NCBI RefSeq assembly: GCF_041956535.1
Contig: NW_027192206.1
Coordinates: forward strand, 619,763-661,234
DNA length: 41,472 nucleotides
Reading direction: 5' to 3'
DNA from: Calcarisporiella thermophila CBS 279.70
Taxonomy: Eukaryota > Calcarisporiellomycota
The notes below the pieces were generated by a model. It was not told the origin of the DNA, searched no databases, and saw nothing but the letters and a program-made list of their open reading frames with translations. Of the stretch, positions 1 through 14,142 are shown in pieces. How positions within the stretch are numbered: position 1 is the stretch's first letter; the number at the start of each line of letters is the position of its first letter. Made by a program: the position numbers and the translations under genes.

Positions 1-789
1 AATTGAAGAAGAAAAGTTTCAGAAATATCTTCAACTGTTAATATAATAAAAATTCTATAACTAGTGTAAAACTTCTCGAATACTTTTGTTTGGATTCAAC
101 TTTTCATCAAAAATTATATACCGAATATATACCCATCTTGTTATCTATTATATCTGCTTTTATCTTCATTATGGCAGCTCTTTCGATTTCCATTCCTCGT
201 TTTATTTCTCAGCTTGGGACTCGCTTCTAGCCAAATGCAACACAGAAAAATTGCAAGGTGACTTTAATATATACTTCATCTTCGCTTGATTACAAAGAGC
301 AATAGGACAGTATTGCTCAATTCGTTTTTCATTCCAGAGATGGGATGCTTTTGTATACTCTTTTAATAGAACACACAGATAATCCTTATTATTCCCTAAG
401 TCAACTTGCCTTCCTAGAGAAAGGTGAAAGCAATGAGCTAAGGAAAAAAGCTGTTTTCTGTAAATACTACGAAATTTCCCCGGAAATTTAAAAGGCGGCT
501 GGGTTTTAGGTTTGCTAATAACAAATCGCGTATTGCTTGGATAGTTGAATCGAAATCTGTATTATTTACTTAACAAGGTAATGTCAAGATTACAAACCAT
601 TACTTACTATCTACCAATTCGCGGTTATCTATTATACACAGACGGTACACGACCGAATGGGGGCCAGTCGAATAAACAGAATGGTTCATCTTCCCCTCTA
701 GAAACAAAGCGAGCAGTGAAGCGTAAACTGGGTGAATATTTCTCCAGAAAATTCCTATAAATATTTATTATTCTTAAGTATGCCTGACT
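1..789. other. AT-rich non-coding DNA
   Basis: I see no supportable gene here. Open frames are short, low in complexity and resemble no protein I know. The part from about 545 to 789 may be the eroded 5' portion of the transposase relic that follows, because a Lys/Arg-rich frame runs into it, but nothing in it is diagnostic. Confidence 0.5.
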
Positions 790-1910
790 TTAGTGCCCAA
801 AGCTGTTTTGGATTTTCTTAGGGAGTCATCTCGGATTGCAACAAATAGAGTTTTAAAAAGGAAGAGGGTGAGACAGAGGAAGAGGCTGGCGAAGGGTATG
901 ATGGTGAGAGATATATTCAGGTTCAGTATTTGAACGATACAAAGCTGAACATCCTCAAAGGACTTAAAATTTCTCATCCTGATTTCAAGATCTCGAAAGC
1001 AATATTTTATTTTTTAATTCCAAAAAACTTTAAAAAATCGTGTAAGAAAACTAATATGTGCGAGGTATGCGTCGAAGGCAAGAAGAACTTTGATACTCTG
1101 CGCCGTATTCAACGAGATATTCATAACAGTTGCGCCGGAAATTGTTTCGCGGGAGATATAGAGCTTTGTGAACGAGAAGCTACTGAAGAGGGTAAAGCAA
1201 GCAACTGAAGAAGAAAGTTGCTTTATGTACTTCCCACCAGCGCTTTGTGGAAGTGATTAAATCCATGTTTGAGAGAAATTCCAGAGAACTCGAGTAGAAC
1301 ATATTCTTATCATGGACTTCAAAAAGAATTTGCGATTGGGAGGTGGGCCAGCTGAGACAGGAAAATCTTCTTCTCGAAGCAACAGTCTCTTATTTGGGGA
1401 TGGTATTTCTTTCGCCTGACGGAAAGAATATTCTGACTTTTATTCCGATACTTTGAGCCACGATGCATTTTATGTCAAAGATTGCCTTGATATTTTATTT
1501 TCAAAAATATCACTTGACGGGTTTGACACTCTTGAAGTTTAAAGCGATTGTGGACCTCATTTCAAGTTTCAAGAGTTAGCACATTATCTACTTCACGAAT
1601 TTCCGTTAAAGTACAACAGAGAAGTACAAAGAAGTTTCTTTGCTGAATACCACGGAAAGAGTTGGGTAGAAGATCACTCCGGTTTACTCTCCCGCTAGTT
1701 CTCGGCAATTGAATTGACGACTGGAACGAGCTATATCGTTAAGTTGATTTCGTCCTTCGAAGACCGCTTACAAGCAACTAACGACGGTAGGGAACAAGCT
1801 AAAAAATCATCCATCAAATTTTTCCAGTAGACCAGAGACACTAAAGGTCTTGTCGATAGAGAAGGTTTCGAACTTCTTTTCGTGATGAATATTACGAATT
1901 CGTAAAATTC
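790..1910 (+). pseudogene. Decayed DDE-type transposase-like gene
   Basis: Two frames together give a recognisable but broken protein. The first (930-1208) carries CEVCVEGKK in a Cys/Lys-rich stretch, like the zinc-binding part of transposase-like proteins common in early-diverging fungi. The second (about 1312-1900) carries DFKKNLRLGGGP, then SDCGPHF (1543-1563) and FFAEYHGKSWVEDH further on. Those spaced acidic motifs look like a DDE-type catalytic core. In-frame stops lie at 1417, 1540, 1696 and 1828, and there is at least one frame change between the two parts. At 1540 and 1696 the stop sits where I expect Trp, which would be TGG to TAA/TAG by G-to-A change. I recognise the motif pattern from memory and cannot name the superfamily. 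No terminal inverted repeats were found. Confidence 0.5.
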
Positions 1911-2172
1911 AATATTTATTATCATAATATATTTCAATTAATTACCTTTTTTTTTCCTTATACGTTCGTCTGGGGGTAGTTTAATTTCAATCAATAAGCT
2001 GCCTCAGCAACTTGAATGGACTTTCTACAGTTTCTTCCATTTGGACTAAGCCATCGATTTCAGCAGACTTAGCTTCGAATTATAATATGACTTACGGAGT
2101 TTGAAAATAATATTATCTTTTTGGGCAAAAGAGAGCCTTTCTCCTCCTCTTCTGCAGGATTAATTCACGAAT

Positions 2173-3494
2173 ATGTTCCGGAAGAGTTCGAAACCTTATG
2201 GCTACGAAATGCCTCTCAATCTTGCTCAACTTGGATACAAGCTAGATGAGGTTGGACGCGTGGTATTAATAGAAAATGGTACTTACATTTACGATTAGTT
2301 TGATGTTGACTACTGATTATTGCTCGGTGTATTCTAGGAGAACCGTATAAGTACGAGGTGAAAAAAGACGATAAAATCTTCAATGAGGCTCTATATATTG
2401 CGCTACTAGGTTGGTTCTTTATTTCCTTTCTTACTTCTTTTGTTTGATGTTGCTTTTACTATTGATGGATGTTAATCTGTTTCATTGCACGTTGTTTTGC
2501 TCTAGATACTCTTGCCATTGAAGTGGAGAGAAGACTTTTGGATGCTGGGCTACAAAAGATCAGGTTACCAACCGTTGAGCCAGGATTGGATGACCCTGAC
2601 GCCCCTCATACCAAGTTCTTTATGAGGTCTGCTTTTTCATCATACTCACTTCATTAGGCGTCATCCGCTCACATTTATATTGACAATAGCAAGAATGCCA
2701 TGGCATCTCCTGAGAAGCTAATGCTAATAATCCCCACTCAAAGCGTCCATGCTGCTGTTTGGTCGAATCGTATCATGGTTAATGATGGGATTGACCGAGG
2801 TTCGATAGTTGGATATGTGCATAGAGCCATTAAAGAAGGATATGAGGTGATCGTGTTTAATCCCAGTGAGATTTATTGGCTGGTGGGGGGTAAACGGGTT
2901 GTGGTATGTTTATTTCCACCATTATTTCAGGTGTTTGTTCTTTAGAGAGGTGTTTTGAAGGGGTGATTGTTGAAAAACTGGAATTGTTCACGTAGCCAAA
3001 AATCGACGAGAGGCGTTGGAAGAAGTCAATTCCTATACCCGAGAATGAATCACCGGAAGAGCACTGCGTAAACGTGGTTGATAAATTTGTCAGGTAACAT
3101 AATTTAATTTGATATATATTAATCTCCCATTATTTATTTCGGTTGGATTGTCAATGTAGGAAATCCAATGCGAAAAACATCTTTATCGTTGCCCATGCTT
3201 GGGGCGCCACTCTTGCGGTGGATATGTTAAACAGAGAAAGTAATTGTTCTTTATTACTTCCTTTGGTTTTGAACTTACCCGAGTTCTGAATACTTTCGCG
3301 TTACTCCAGTGGAATACTTCTATCCGCTCACACGGGCAGTTGCATTGATCAATCCTGCGTGCAGACCCACGGAGTTGGAGCTGGATTACAATGTCATCCA
3401 TGTCGAGAGCAGTGAAGCATCCGAGGTGCCCGATCAGGTGATTTACCTTGAAGAGGACCGCATTTTTAAATATTTCGAAGAAAAAACGGGGTAA
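2173..3494 (+). CDS. Arb2-domain (FAM172/ARB2A-like) protein
   Basis: Seven exons (2173-2278, 2338-2409, 2506-2626, 2690-2903, 2996-3093, 3160-3239, 3310-3494) give 291 residues. An in-frame stop just upstream supports this ATG. The protein follows the Arb2 domain order: YKYEVKKDDKIFNEA, then FMSKNAMASPEKLMLIIP, GYEVIVFNP, the SPEEH segment, and NIFIVAHAWGATLAVDML. The family has an alpha/beta-hydrolase-like fold. Fission yeast Arb2 belongs to an Argonaute chaperone complex, and the domain also occurs at the end of Hda1-type deacetylases, so a role in RNA silencing or chromatin is possible but unproven. The expected nucleophile-elbow serine is Ala217 (AHAWG), which suggests a non-catalytic protein. 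The intron at 2410 uses GTTGGT, a weak donor, so that junction is the least sure. The gene converges on the dynein gene. Confidence 0.8.
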
Positions 3495-3711
3495 AATGAA
3501 GTCCCATGTATGCACTCTGGTTGAGCAGGAGGGATTGTAAATAAACAATATTCAAATACACTAGGATCATCTGTTTGTAGACCAAATTGAAAATCTTTAT
3601 ATATTTATTTGCAATTAAAGAGTAAAAAAAAAAAAGTAAAAAGAAATGAAATTTGCAACCTTAATTATTGAAAAAAAATATAAAATATACATTAGAGTAT
3701 TTAGCAAATAT

Positions 3712-5721
3712 TTATTTCGCATGCGACCTCATCTTCTCTAGCTCCTTCTGGACATCCTTTCGGCTGGGGGGTGAGGTGCCCGCTGGCGATCCCGCAGATC
3801 CCACCGATGTGACAGAGGGAGAGTTGCCGCCGCCAGATCCCTTTTTGTAGAGCAGTGACTGGAAGAAATTGGCCAGCACTTCGTTTTGCGATGGGGTGGA
3901 GCCCGCCCCCGCTCCACCCGTGGTGAGGTTGGGAGAAGTTACCGCTGAGGAAGATGGTGTCGAGGAGGTTTGCGAAGAAGAGGCCGAGCTAGTGGGCTTA
4001 AGCTTGGTGAGACGCGCGAGGCGGGCAGCAACATCATCTGCATCAATCTCTTGAGTGGTGAGTCCAGGGAGGTTGATTACAGAGGCTGGCATGCCAATTG
4101 GCCCCACGACGGAGGGAAGGTTGCCTTGTCCTGCCAAACCGGGACGCTCAGCTCCCGGATTCGTGCGCTGGAGAGTCTCGAGGTGCTTCTCGAAGAACAC
4201 TTGCTCGTCCTCAGCGGTGATGGTCGCCTGGACCGTGAGGGTATTGTCCACAGCATGCTCGCGATCCGCGATCACTTCAGCAAATATTCTACGTGCGCTC
4301 ATGATCTCTCCTCTCGCTTCAGCTTCGACCAATTCGTCGGTGCCTTTCACGTCAAGTTCCCAACCTCGACTAACGCCATCGCAGTCATAGCCTTCACGGA
4401 GCACATTGATTTTATTCCATGAGTCCCAACCAGCTGGAACAATGATGACTTCACGTTCAACCACTCGTGCACGAGAGGTGAAGGCGTACGGTGGTTTCAC
4501 ACCTGCTGATGATACGGCGCTCGTATTGCTGAGAGAAGTGTATAGGTGACGGTGAATGATGTAGTTTCGAAGGGTGGAATAGGTTTCTGGTTTTCGGTTG
4601 GATGTATAGAACAAAGCCGCACCATACTTCAGACAAACTGTGCGTAGGGTTTGTTGGATAAAATCAAATTCGTCGTCTTTGTAATCTAGCTCGCGCTCTA
4701 ATTTGGTGACAAGATCCGATTTGTTGCACACGACAATCAAGGGAATGCCAAGATTTTCGGTGAGAATACCGGGGCCTAGAGGGAGGGTCACGTTGGCGAC
4801 GTGAGAAGAGTCGACAATCGCCGAGTTTGTGACAGAGGTGGTGCCATGGGCTCCATCGGAGTCGGGCGCAGGTGGCTCCACGTAGTTTTGTATATAGCTC
4901 TCAACTGAACATGATAGTATTTTCGCCATCAATAAAATTCCTCAAAACGTGTGCAGATAGGATATCTTACTTCTTTCCCGCATCTCGTCCAATATCGCCT
5001 TTCCTCGGGTCCATCCGCCCTCCTTACCCGCTGCGCCTTCCCGCGAAACTGCATCCACAGCCGAGTGTAGGACGCGAACCCATCGCTCAAAAGTTTCAAC
5101 AAATGTCCAGGGGCGCGACCAATCAAGAACAATGACTACAAGTGAATCGGGGAGGGAATCAGCATTAAGTACAAAACGAAGAAGGGGCGCGAATGATGGA
5201 TGCGAGCTGGCAAGTTGATAAAAGGAAAGTCGGGCAATGATATCTATAGATAAATTAAAAGGCGATTATTTCGTGAACGCATAACTGAAGTTCCAAGACC
5301 GCACAAACCCTCATTCTCTTCATCTTTCACATCGGAAAAGGTATAGCTCAAGGCCATTTCATTTTTTTTGTCTCCATCTGTGGCATTTGGTCCATTTTTA
5401 TCCTCCTCAGTGCCTGTTCCAACATCATGGGAGCTACTATCGGGTTCTTCAAGCTTAAGATGTCGAATAAGTGTCGATTTGCCAGAGTGAGTATCACCTA
5501 GTAAAGGGGATGTTTTCAGTTGGAGACTGGATCCCTTGAAAAGAAGAACGAGAGTTCAGCATTTTACCTAAGACAAGAACATTCTTAGTAGGCACAATCT
5601 TAGAAGCTACAACGCTTTTTAGGATAGTGGACCATATTTCTTCAGGTTGATGATTGCTAGATTCACCACTAGTCCCGTTGACCTGAGCCGTTTCCTCTGC
5701 TATTGCAGTGTTGGGCGGCAT
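3712..5721 (-). CDS. Cytoplasmic dynein 1 light intermediate chain
   Basis: Four exons on the minus strand (5721-5568, 5497-5309, 5243-4971, 4904-3712) give 602 residues. The P-loop is GDTHSGKS at 52-59. It is followed by a SYTFSDVKDEENE stretch, the LVVIVLDWSRPW segment typical of this family, and a G4-like NKSD at 266-269. The LIC binds the dynein heavy-chain tail and links the motor to cargo adaptors through its C-terminal half. Here that half is Ser/Gly/Thr-rich and probably disordered, and the protein is longer than the roughly 400-500 residues usual in the family. The last exon is open upstream to 4932, but that extension is intron: the splice at 4970/4905 restores the family reading. 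The start follows an in-frame, acidic N-terminus. The enolase gene lies only 270 bp upstream on the same strand. Confidence 0.88.
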
Positions 5722-5990
5722 CTTGAGAATCTTTAGGAATCAGATGAAAACTGACGCGAAAGGAGCCGACAAAAAAAATAATAAAATTTCTGAAACTAGA
5801 AATTTCAGACGCATCAGGGGCAATTGGTTAGCTGGGGAAGCAGCAGGACCAAAAATCCTTTTATTTTCAATATTCGAAATATCGTTAAATGTTTCTTGAA
5901 TGAAAAGCACATGTGGCTGAAGAGGGGGGAGTTAAATATTCTCTTGGGGAAATTTTGGTCATGAGCTTCGATGGAAAGAACTTTTCCTAA

Positions 5991-8942
<2,952 letters not shown>

Positions 8943-10112
8943 ATGCTCATAGGACCTGCACAAACAGCCATCAATGTGATATCAGCTATTTGCGGTCTGC
9001 TGATGATGGTTGTCGTCGGCTGGCTGAGATATTTAAGACCCAATCTTGTCGACACCGTCTCTTTCAAGTTATCGTTCTGGATTGGACTGGTGGATATGCT
9101 CTGGCGGTCCCAATACCTAATAGAGATGTCGGATGAGCTGATGTACCCGTTGGCGGGCCAGCACAACGGGTTCCTCGACCTGCTCTCTTGGGCGCACTCG
9201 TATTTGCGTTTGTCAGCTGCATTTCTTACAGTCTGCATCGCCTTCGATTTGCAGATGTCGTTCATTCATCACCATAGGCGGATGCGACAGTTTCAGCGAT
9301 GCTATACCCTCTTTTCATTCTTGCTTGCATTAGCTCTCTCTCTCGTGTGGGTAATAAGGGGTCATGCAACCTTTAGAATAGATTGGAATGCCCTCGATGT
9401 CGGATGGCCGTACGAAGAGTTTCTTCTTGTCAACAGCCTCTCGCTAGCACTGTGGATTGGGATTTCGATTATGTATTCAACCGTCGTGGTCGCCCTGGTG
9501 CTGGCCCGCGTTCTTCGCGAGACTCGTAAGCTCAATGAGTCACGGGATATTAGTGAGGCAGCGAAGCAGCGGGAGCGGTTGATGATCAAATCGGTTTTAC
9601 GGGTCCTCCTCTATCCCATTGTGCTTATTATTACCCAGCCTTCGGGAATCGCTGCTGATTGTCTAACCACAAATCCTCATACCCCACTTGCAAGATTCAC
9701 CATCAATATCGACGCTGTCCTGCAAGGTTCCATAGGCATTCTCAATCTTATTGTATTTTTGTTGAACCCCACGCTGCATCGGGCCCTCGAAGACATTCCT
9801 TGGTTTCGAAAGCGCTGGCCGTTTAAGCAAGAATCTCCCCCGCATCTTGGAGAATTTTTCACCACAGGGCCAAACAAACAGGATATGGATGCTGTTCGCG
9901 CCATGGGAAGGATTCAGCTTCAACTAGGAACTTTCGGCTTTCTCTCAACCTTTGGAAGTGTATCGTCCCCGCAAGCCAATGGCGATGAACAGAACCAAGA
10001 AGAATCTGAAGGCTCCACAATGGTGGTAACTCAAGAAGAAACCCGCGGATCCTCGGAAGAGGAGGAGGAGGAGGAGGAGAGGCAAGCTTCTTCACAGGGT
10101 CCACAACCCTAG
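8943..10112 (+). CDS. Seven-transmembrane receptor-like protein, copy 1
   Basis: An intronless gene of 389 residues with a GPCR-like layout. Hydrophobic segments lie at about 11-30, 38-60, 84-107, 120-141, 162-192, then VLRVLLYPIVLIITQPSG and GSIGILNLIVFLLNP. The seventh helix ends in NPTLHRAL, in the place of the NPxxY motif of class A receptors. A charged loop (RETRKLNESRD) between helices 5 and 6 would face G proteins. The cytosolic tail ends in a run of glutamates. It resembles fungal nutrient/cAMP-receptor-like GPCRs, but I cannot assign a class or ligand. The ATG at 8943 is chosen because copy 2 starts with the same MLIGP. Lack of introns contrasts with nearly all neighbours. Confidence 0.78.
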   Translation: MLIGPAQTAINVISAICGLLMMVVVGWLRYLRPNLVDTVSFKLSFWIGLVDMLWRSQYLIEMSDELMYPLAGQHNGFLDLLSWAHSYLRLSAAFLTVCIAFDLQMSFIHHHRRMRQFQRCYTLFSFLLALALSLVWVIRGHATFRIDWNALDVGWPYEEFLLVNSLSLALWIGISIMYSTVVVALVLARVLRETRKLNESRDISEAAKQRERLMIKSVLRVLLYPIVLIITQPSGIAADCLTTNPHTPLARFTINIDAVLQGSIGILNLIVFLLNPTLHRALEDIPWFRKRWPFKQESPPHLGEFFTTGPNKQDMDAVRAMGRIQLQLGTFGFLSTFGSVSSPQANGDEQNQEESEGSTMVVTQEETRGSSEEEEEEEERQASSQGPQP

Positions 10113-10682
10113 TTATAATTGTTTAAATGCGCAATTGTACTTTCTTTCTTTTTTTCTGCTATTGGCGTTTATGTTGATTCATATATCCCTCTATTCATAC
10201 TTTTTGTATAGTTTGAGCGAGTCTCGCATTCAATTTTCACTGGATATCTTTTTGCTATACCAATTTGGAACCCATCTTCTGTTCTATTAGTGCTTAATAA
10301 TAATAGCCCCTGGCACAGAAAGTAAATATTGGATTTTTTGGGTCTCCCAAGCATTCACAAGATAGGGTTTTGGATGAATTGTGGAATTGAGAAAACAGCG
10401 TAAAGTTAGCCTTTTGTCCTCCCAAATGCAAAAATCTCCGCAAGATTTCATCCATAGGTCCTCTAAAGAAAGTTTATTTTTTCCCTCCTCATTTAAATAA
10501 TGACTTAGTGAGGGAACATTTTCTTTCGCACCAGGTTCACTCCATTCCCCATATTTTACGTCTATTTGTGCGGATATATCCGCTGGTTTCGCGCGAAGGA
10601 GCACTTTCATTTGGAAGCATAGAACTGATATTTGCACGCTCTACCTGTATCAAATTCCATCGTCCGACAATCCACCTACACA
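10113..10682. other. Intergenic region between receptor copies
   Basis: AT-rich DNA of 570 bp with pyrimidine runs just after the stop of copy 1. It should hold the 3' end of copy 1 and the promoter of copy 2. I see no shared promoter motif with copy 1 and no further gene. Sequence upstream of 10683 is open in frame, but no ATG occurs there. Confidence 0.5.
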
Positions 10683-11744
10683 ATGCTAATCGGTCCAGGT
10701 CAGATCACAGTGAATGTAATATCGGCAATATGTGGGCTGGTGATGATGATTATCGTTGCCTGGTTCCGCTATAGGCAGCCGGATGTCGCCAACACAGTCT
10801 CTTTCAAGCTCACCTTCTGGATTGGGTTGGTGGATATGCTCTGGCGTGTGGAGTATTTATTGGAGATGTCCGACGAGATCATGTACCCGATGGCCGGCCA
10901 GTATAACGGGTTCCTCGATCTCCTCTCCTGGGCGCACTCCTTTCTGCGTATCTGGGCCGCATTCCTCACGGTGTGTATTGCGTTTGATCTGCAATTGACG
11001 TTTATACACAAAAAGACACAAATCAACCACATTCAGCGCTGGTATGTGCTTGCTTCCCTCTTAGCGGCATTCGCGCTCTCGCTGGTGTGGCTTATCAAGA
11101 GCCATGTCACCTTTAGAACTGACTGGAATGCTATGGATGTTGGATGGCCATATGAGGAGTTTGTTCTCGTCAATACAGTTTCTGTAGTCATATGGATTGG
11201 GCTTTCTATCTTTTACTCCTTAATTGTTGTGATAATGGTGCTTGTTCGCGTGCTTAAGGTGACCAGAGAGATGAAGCAACGGAATATTAGCCCCGCGATC
11301 CGTGAGAAAGAGCGCCGGCTGGTCAAATCTGTTCTCCGCGTCCTTCTCTATCCTGTTGTGCTTATTATCACGCAGCCTTCAGGACTTGCGGCCGACTGCC
11401 TCACCACTGATCCTACTACCCCTCTAGCCATGTTCACCATTAGTGCAGACGGCTTCTTGCAGGGCTCTATTGGAATTTTAAATCTAATTGTGTTCTGCTT
11501 TAATCCAGCCCTGCATCGTGCTCTCGAGCGAACCTCGTGGTGGCCTTATAAGTCTAGTAGTGGGCAAGGCGACCTTGAAGACGGCAACAAAAATGATTTA
11601 GACTTGCAAGAGATGACACATGATCCAGGAGTCACGGAATTCGAGAAGCTCGGAGAGGCAAGGGAAGCTTCCTTCTTGCAGACCCATGTCCAGCAACACG
11701 ATAACTATAAGCTTGTGCCCGATGAACCCAGGAGAAATGTATGA
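10683..11744 (+). CDS. Seven-transmembrane receptor-like protein, copy 2
   Basis: An intronless gene of 353 residues and a clear paralogue of the gene at 8943. Both share the MLIGP start, FWIGLVDMLWR in helix 2, GFLDLLSWAHS before helix 3, DVGWPYEEF before helix 5, and the ITQPSG and GSIGILNLIVF segments of helices 6-7. The helix 7 end reads NPALHRALE. The tail (LEDGNKNDLDLQEMTHD onward) differs entirely from copy 1 in length and composition, so the copies may couple to or be desensitised by different partners. Same orientation and close spacing indicate a tandem duplication. Ligand unknown. Confidence 0.78.
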   Translation: MLIGPGQITVNVISAICGLVMMIIVAWFRYRQPDVANTVSFKLTFWIGLVDMLWRVEYLLEMSDEIMYPMAGQYNGFLDLLSWAHSFLRIWAAFLTVCIAFDLQLTFIHKKTQINHIQRWYVLASLLAAFALSLVWLIKSHVTFRTDWNAMDVGWPYEEFVLVNTVSVVIWIGLSIFYSLIVVIMVLVRVLKVTREMKQRNISPAIREKERRLVKSVLRVLLYPVVLIITQPSGLAADCLTTDPTTPLAMFTISADGFLQGSIGILNLIVFCFNPALHRALERTSWWPYKSSSGQGDLEDGNKNDLDLQEMTHDPGVTEFEKLGEAREASFLQTHVQQHDNYKLVPDEPRRNV

Positions 11745-12230
11745 AAGTTATGGTATAATATATGTTGTTTTTGTATACATCCATCGTTTATATAGCAAGC
11801 TTTAATATTTAATAAAATACCTTTGTTTTTTTCAATGCAAACTATGCTGTTCTACACGAATGACATTGCAAGAAGTCAAAAACCAATGTGATTCACAGCT
11901 GTATGGCTCTCCGAGCCTGACCAGTTTGGCATGGGGGTACGGCCGAGAAATTCCTGCAGAACATTGATGGAATGGGTCAGTTGGAAGATAATATATAGTT
12001 ATCCAGAGCAAGCTTCATAAAATATTGTGTAATCTGATCGACATTATAACAAATTTCGACAAAGGACTCGTTGCTGACAGAAACGCTGAGTCAGCTCTCA
12101 TAAGAAGTATCCGAAAATAAACGCTATCTCAATGAGTATATATAAAAAAAAAAGGATATAAAAGGCATTTCTCAAAGATATGCAAATTCACTTCTAAATT
12201 GCTTCGCATAACCACCTGTTCGATTGAAAT
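11745..12230. promoter_or_regulatory. Intergenic region with TATA box of the carboxypeptidase gene
   Basis: No gene seen. A strong TATA-like run (TATATAAAA at about 12138, with ATATAAAAGG again near 12157) lies 75-95 bp before the carboxypeptidase ATG at 12231, a normal fungal promoter spacing. Confidence 0.5.
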
Positions 12231-14142
12231 ATGCACGTCTTCCTTGCGACTTTACTGTTGATTTTAGTACCCTTTTCGACATTAGCCTCGGGAGATCCTC
12301 TTCAAGAGGCGCAGTTAAAGGGCAGCTATGAAATCGCAAAGCATCCAGCCTTCCCAAACTATTCAATCAGCTTTAAGAAGCCTACTATATGTGATCCGGC
12401 GGTGAATCAGGTTGGATTTGATATTAGAGATATCACTGCAATGAAAATTACATAGGGATCTCTTTCATCGTATTAGGTAGCGGGATATCTTGATACAGAT
12501 GCAAACAACCACTTCTTCTTTTGGTTCTTTGAGTCTCGCAGTAACCCGCAAAAGGATCCTCTAGTTCTTTGGTTGAACGGTGGGCCAGGTTGCTCTTCAA
12601 TGCTAGGGCTTTTCATGGAGCTTGGGTAAGTTGTTGTTTGATTCATTGTTTATAAATGACTAATCAATCAAAATATTCAAGACCTTGTCGTGTGCGTGAG
12701 AACGGGGGTGGAACTGTGCTCAATCAATATGGATGGAACAACAATACGAATATTATTTTCCTTGATCAGGTAGGGCTAACGAGCACATAATTGGATTACA
12801 TTTGATTCAACATTATAAACATGGTATTTATCCTGTATGTTCAACATTCAATATTTTTAGCCTGCAAACGTTGGATATTCGTATGGAAGCTCACAAACAT
12901 CTACTTCACTCATGGCAGCCAAGGATGTCTACGCGTTCTTGCAAATCTTTTTACAAAAATACCCACAGTATGCTAACGCCGATTTTCACGTAGCGGGAGA
13001 AAGTTATGCTGGTATGCATTTGTGATTTTATCGTTTCTGCCCCCTATACCTCATGCTAACCAATCTCATAACCAGGTCATTACATCCCCAACATCGGATC
13101 CGTTATTCACAAAAATAATAAGGGTCAATTCAGCTCGATGGAATTGCAGGCCCAAGCTCAAACTTTGCAAAAGATAAACCTCAAATCCCTTTTGATTGGG
13201 AATGGAGCCACCGATGGGCTTGTTCAGTACAAATACTACGAGCAAATGGGATGCCGCAACTCTTACAATATCCGAATTTTCTCCGATCGCACCTGCGCTG
13301 GAATGAATTCGAGCTACCCCACTTGTGCAGGAAAGATAAGAAGCTGCTATAATACACAAAGCGCCGGTGCTTGCACAGATGCTAGCAACTATTGCGACCA
13401 GGCAATGATTAGCCCCTTTCCCGGTTCACTAAACATCTATGATATCCGCCGTAGATGCGAAGGCGGATCTTTATGCTATCCAATTATCTCTGCCATCGAA
13501 TCTTACCTCAATCGCAATGATGTGAAGAAGGAGCTCGGGGTCAGAGTAAGTAGGTTCCAAACTTGTAGTGGCTCAGTAGGTTCTCGTTTTGCAAGGACAG
13601 GGGACGGAATGTTTCCCGCTCATCGTCTCCTTCCACCACTTTTGGAGGACGGCATCCGGATCTTGATTTATGTAAGTGGATCCTCCGGCCTAGTGTTTGA
13701 TTATACAAGACTTATATAACCCATTTTTCTTTTTATATCAAATATTTAAGGTTGGAGATGGTAAGTTTACATTATTCGCCTGGGTTTTTTCATTGAGATT
13801 TCAATTTTTTAAACCTCTTATTATATCACGATGCTAGCTGATTATATCTGTAAGTTATGATCTTTTATTGCATTGATTTCCTTTATCCAATCTTAATTAC
13901 CCGCTATTATAGGCAACTGGTATGGAAATAAAGCCTGGACGATCGAGCTTCCATGGTCAGGCCAATCTGAATTCAAAGCATCAAAGGATGTAGTGTGGGG
14001 CGGCAATATTGGAGAGTTACGCAAGACAGAGAACAATCGGTTCGCATTCCTCAGAGTATACGCAGCTGGTCATATGGTACCTTACGATCAGCCTAAAAAT
14101 TCTTTGATCATGTTCAATCGTTGGATATCCAACGAATTTTGA
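12231..14142 (+). CDS. Secreted serine carboxypeptidase, S10 family
   Basis: Eight exons (12231-12410, 12477-12625, 12682-12769, 12861-13011, 13076-13671, 13751-13760, 13838-13849, 13913-14142) give 471 residues. A signal peptide ([20 protein letters not shown]) sends it into the secretory route. It removes C-terminal amino acids from peptides in the vacuole or outside the cell. The S10 signatures are intact: [17 protein letters not shown] (nucleophile Ser187), GDADYICNW (Asp393) and [11 protein letters not shown] (His449). Two exons are only 10 and 12 nt, and both fall in the segment around the catalytic Asp. Without them the Asp motif is lost, which strongly supports the model. There is no transmembrane tail, unlike the Kex1-like gene at 20211-22689. 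Confidence 0.88.

Noticed and set aside
4905-4932. Start of the dynein gene at the Met-Met at 4932
   Set aside because: These codons are intron; splicing at 4970/4905 restores the conserved sequence and links to the P-loop exons.
10632-10682. N-terminal extension of receptor copy 2
   Set aside because: The extension has no ATG, and the downstream ATG gives the same MLIGP start as copy 1.
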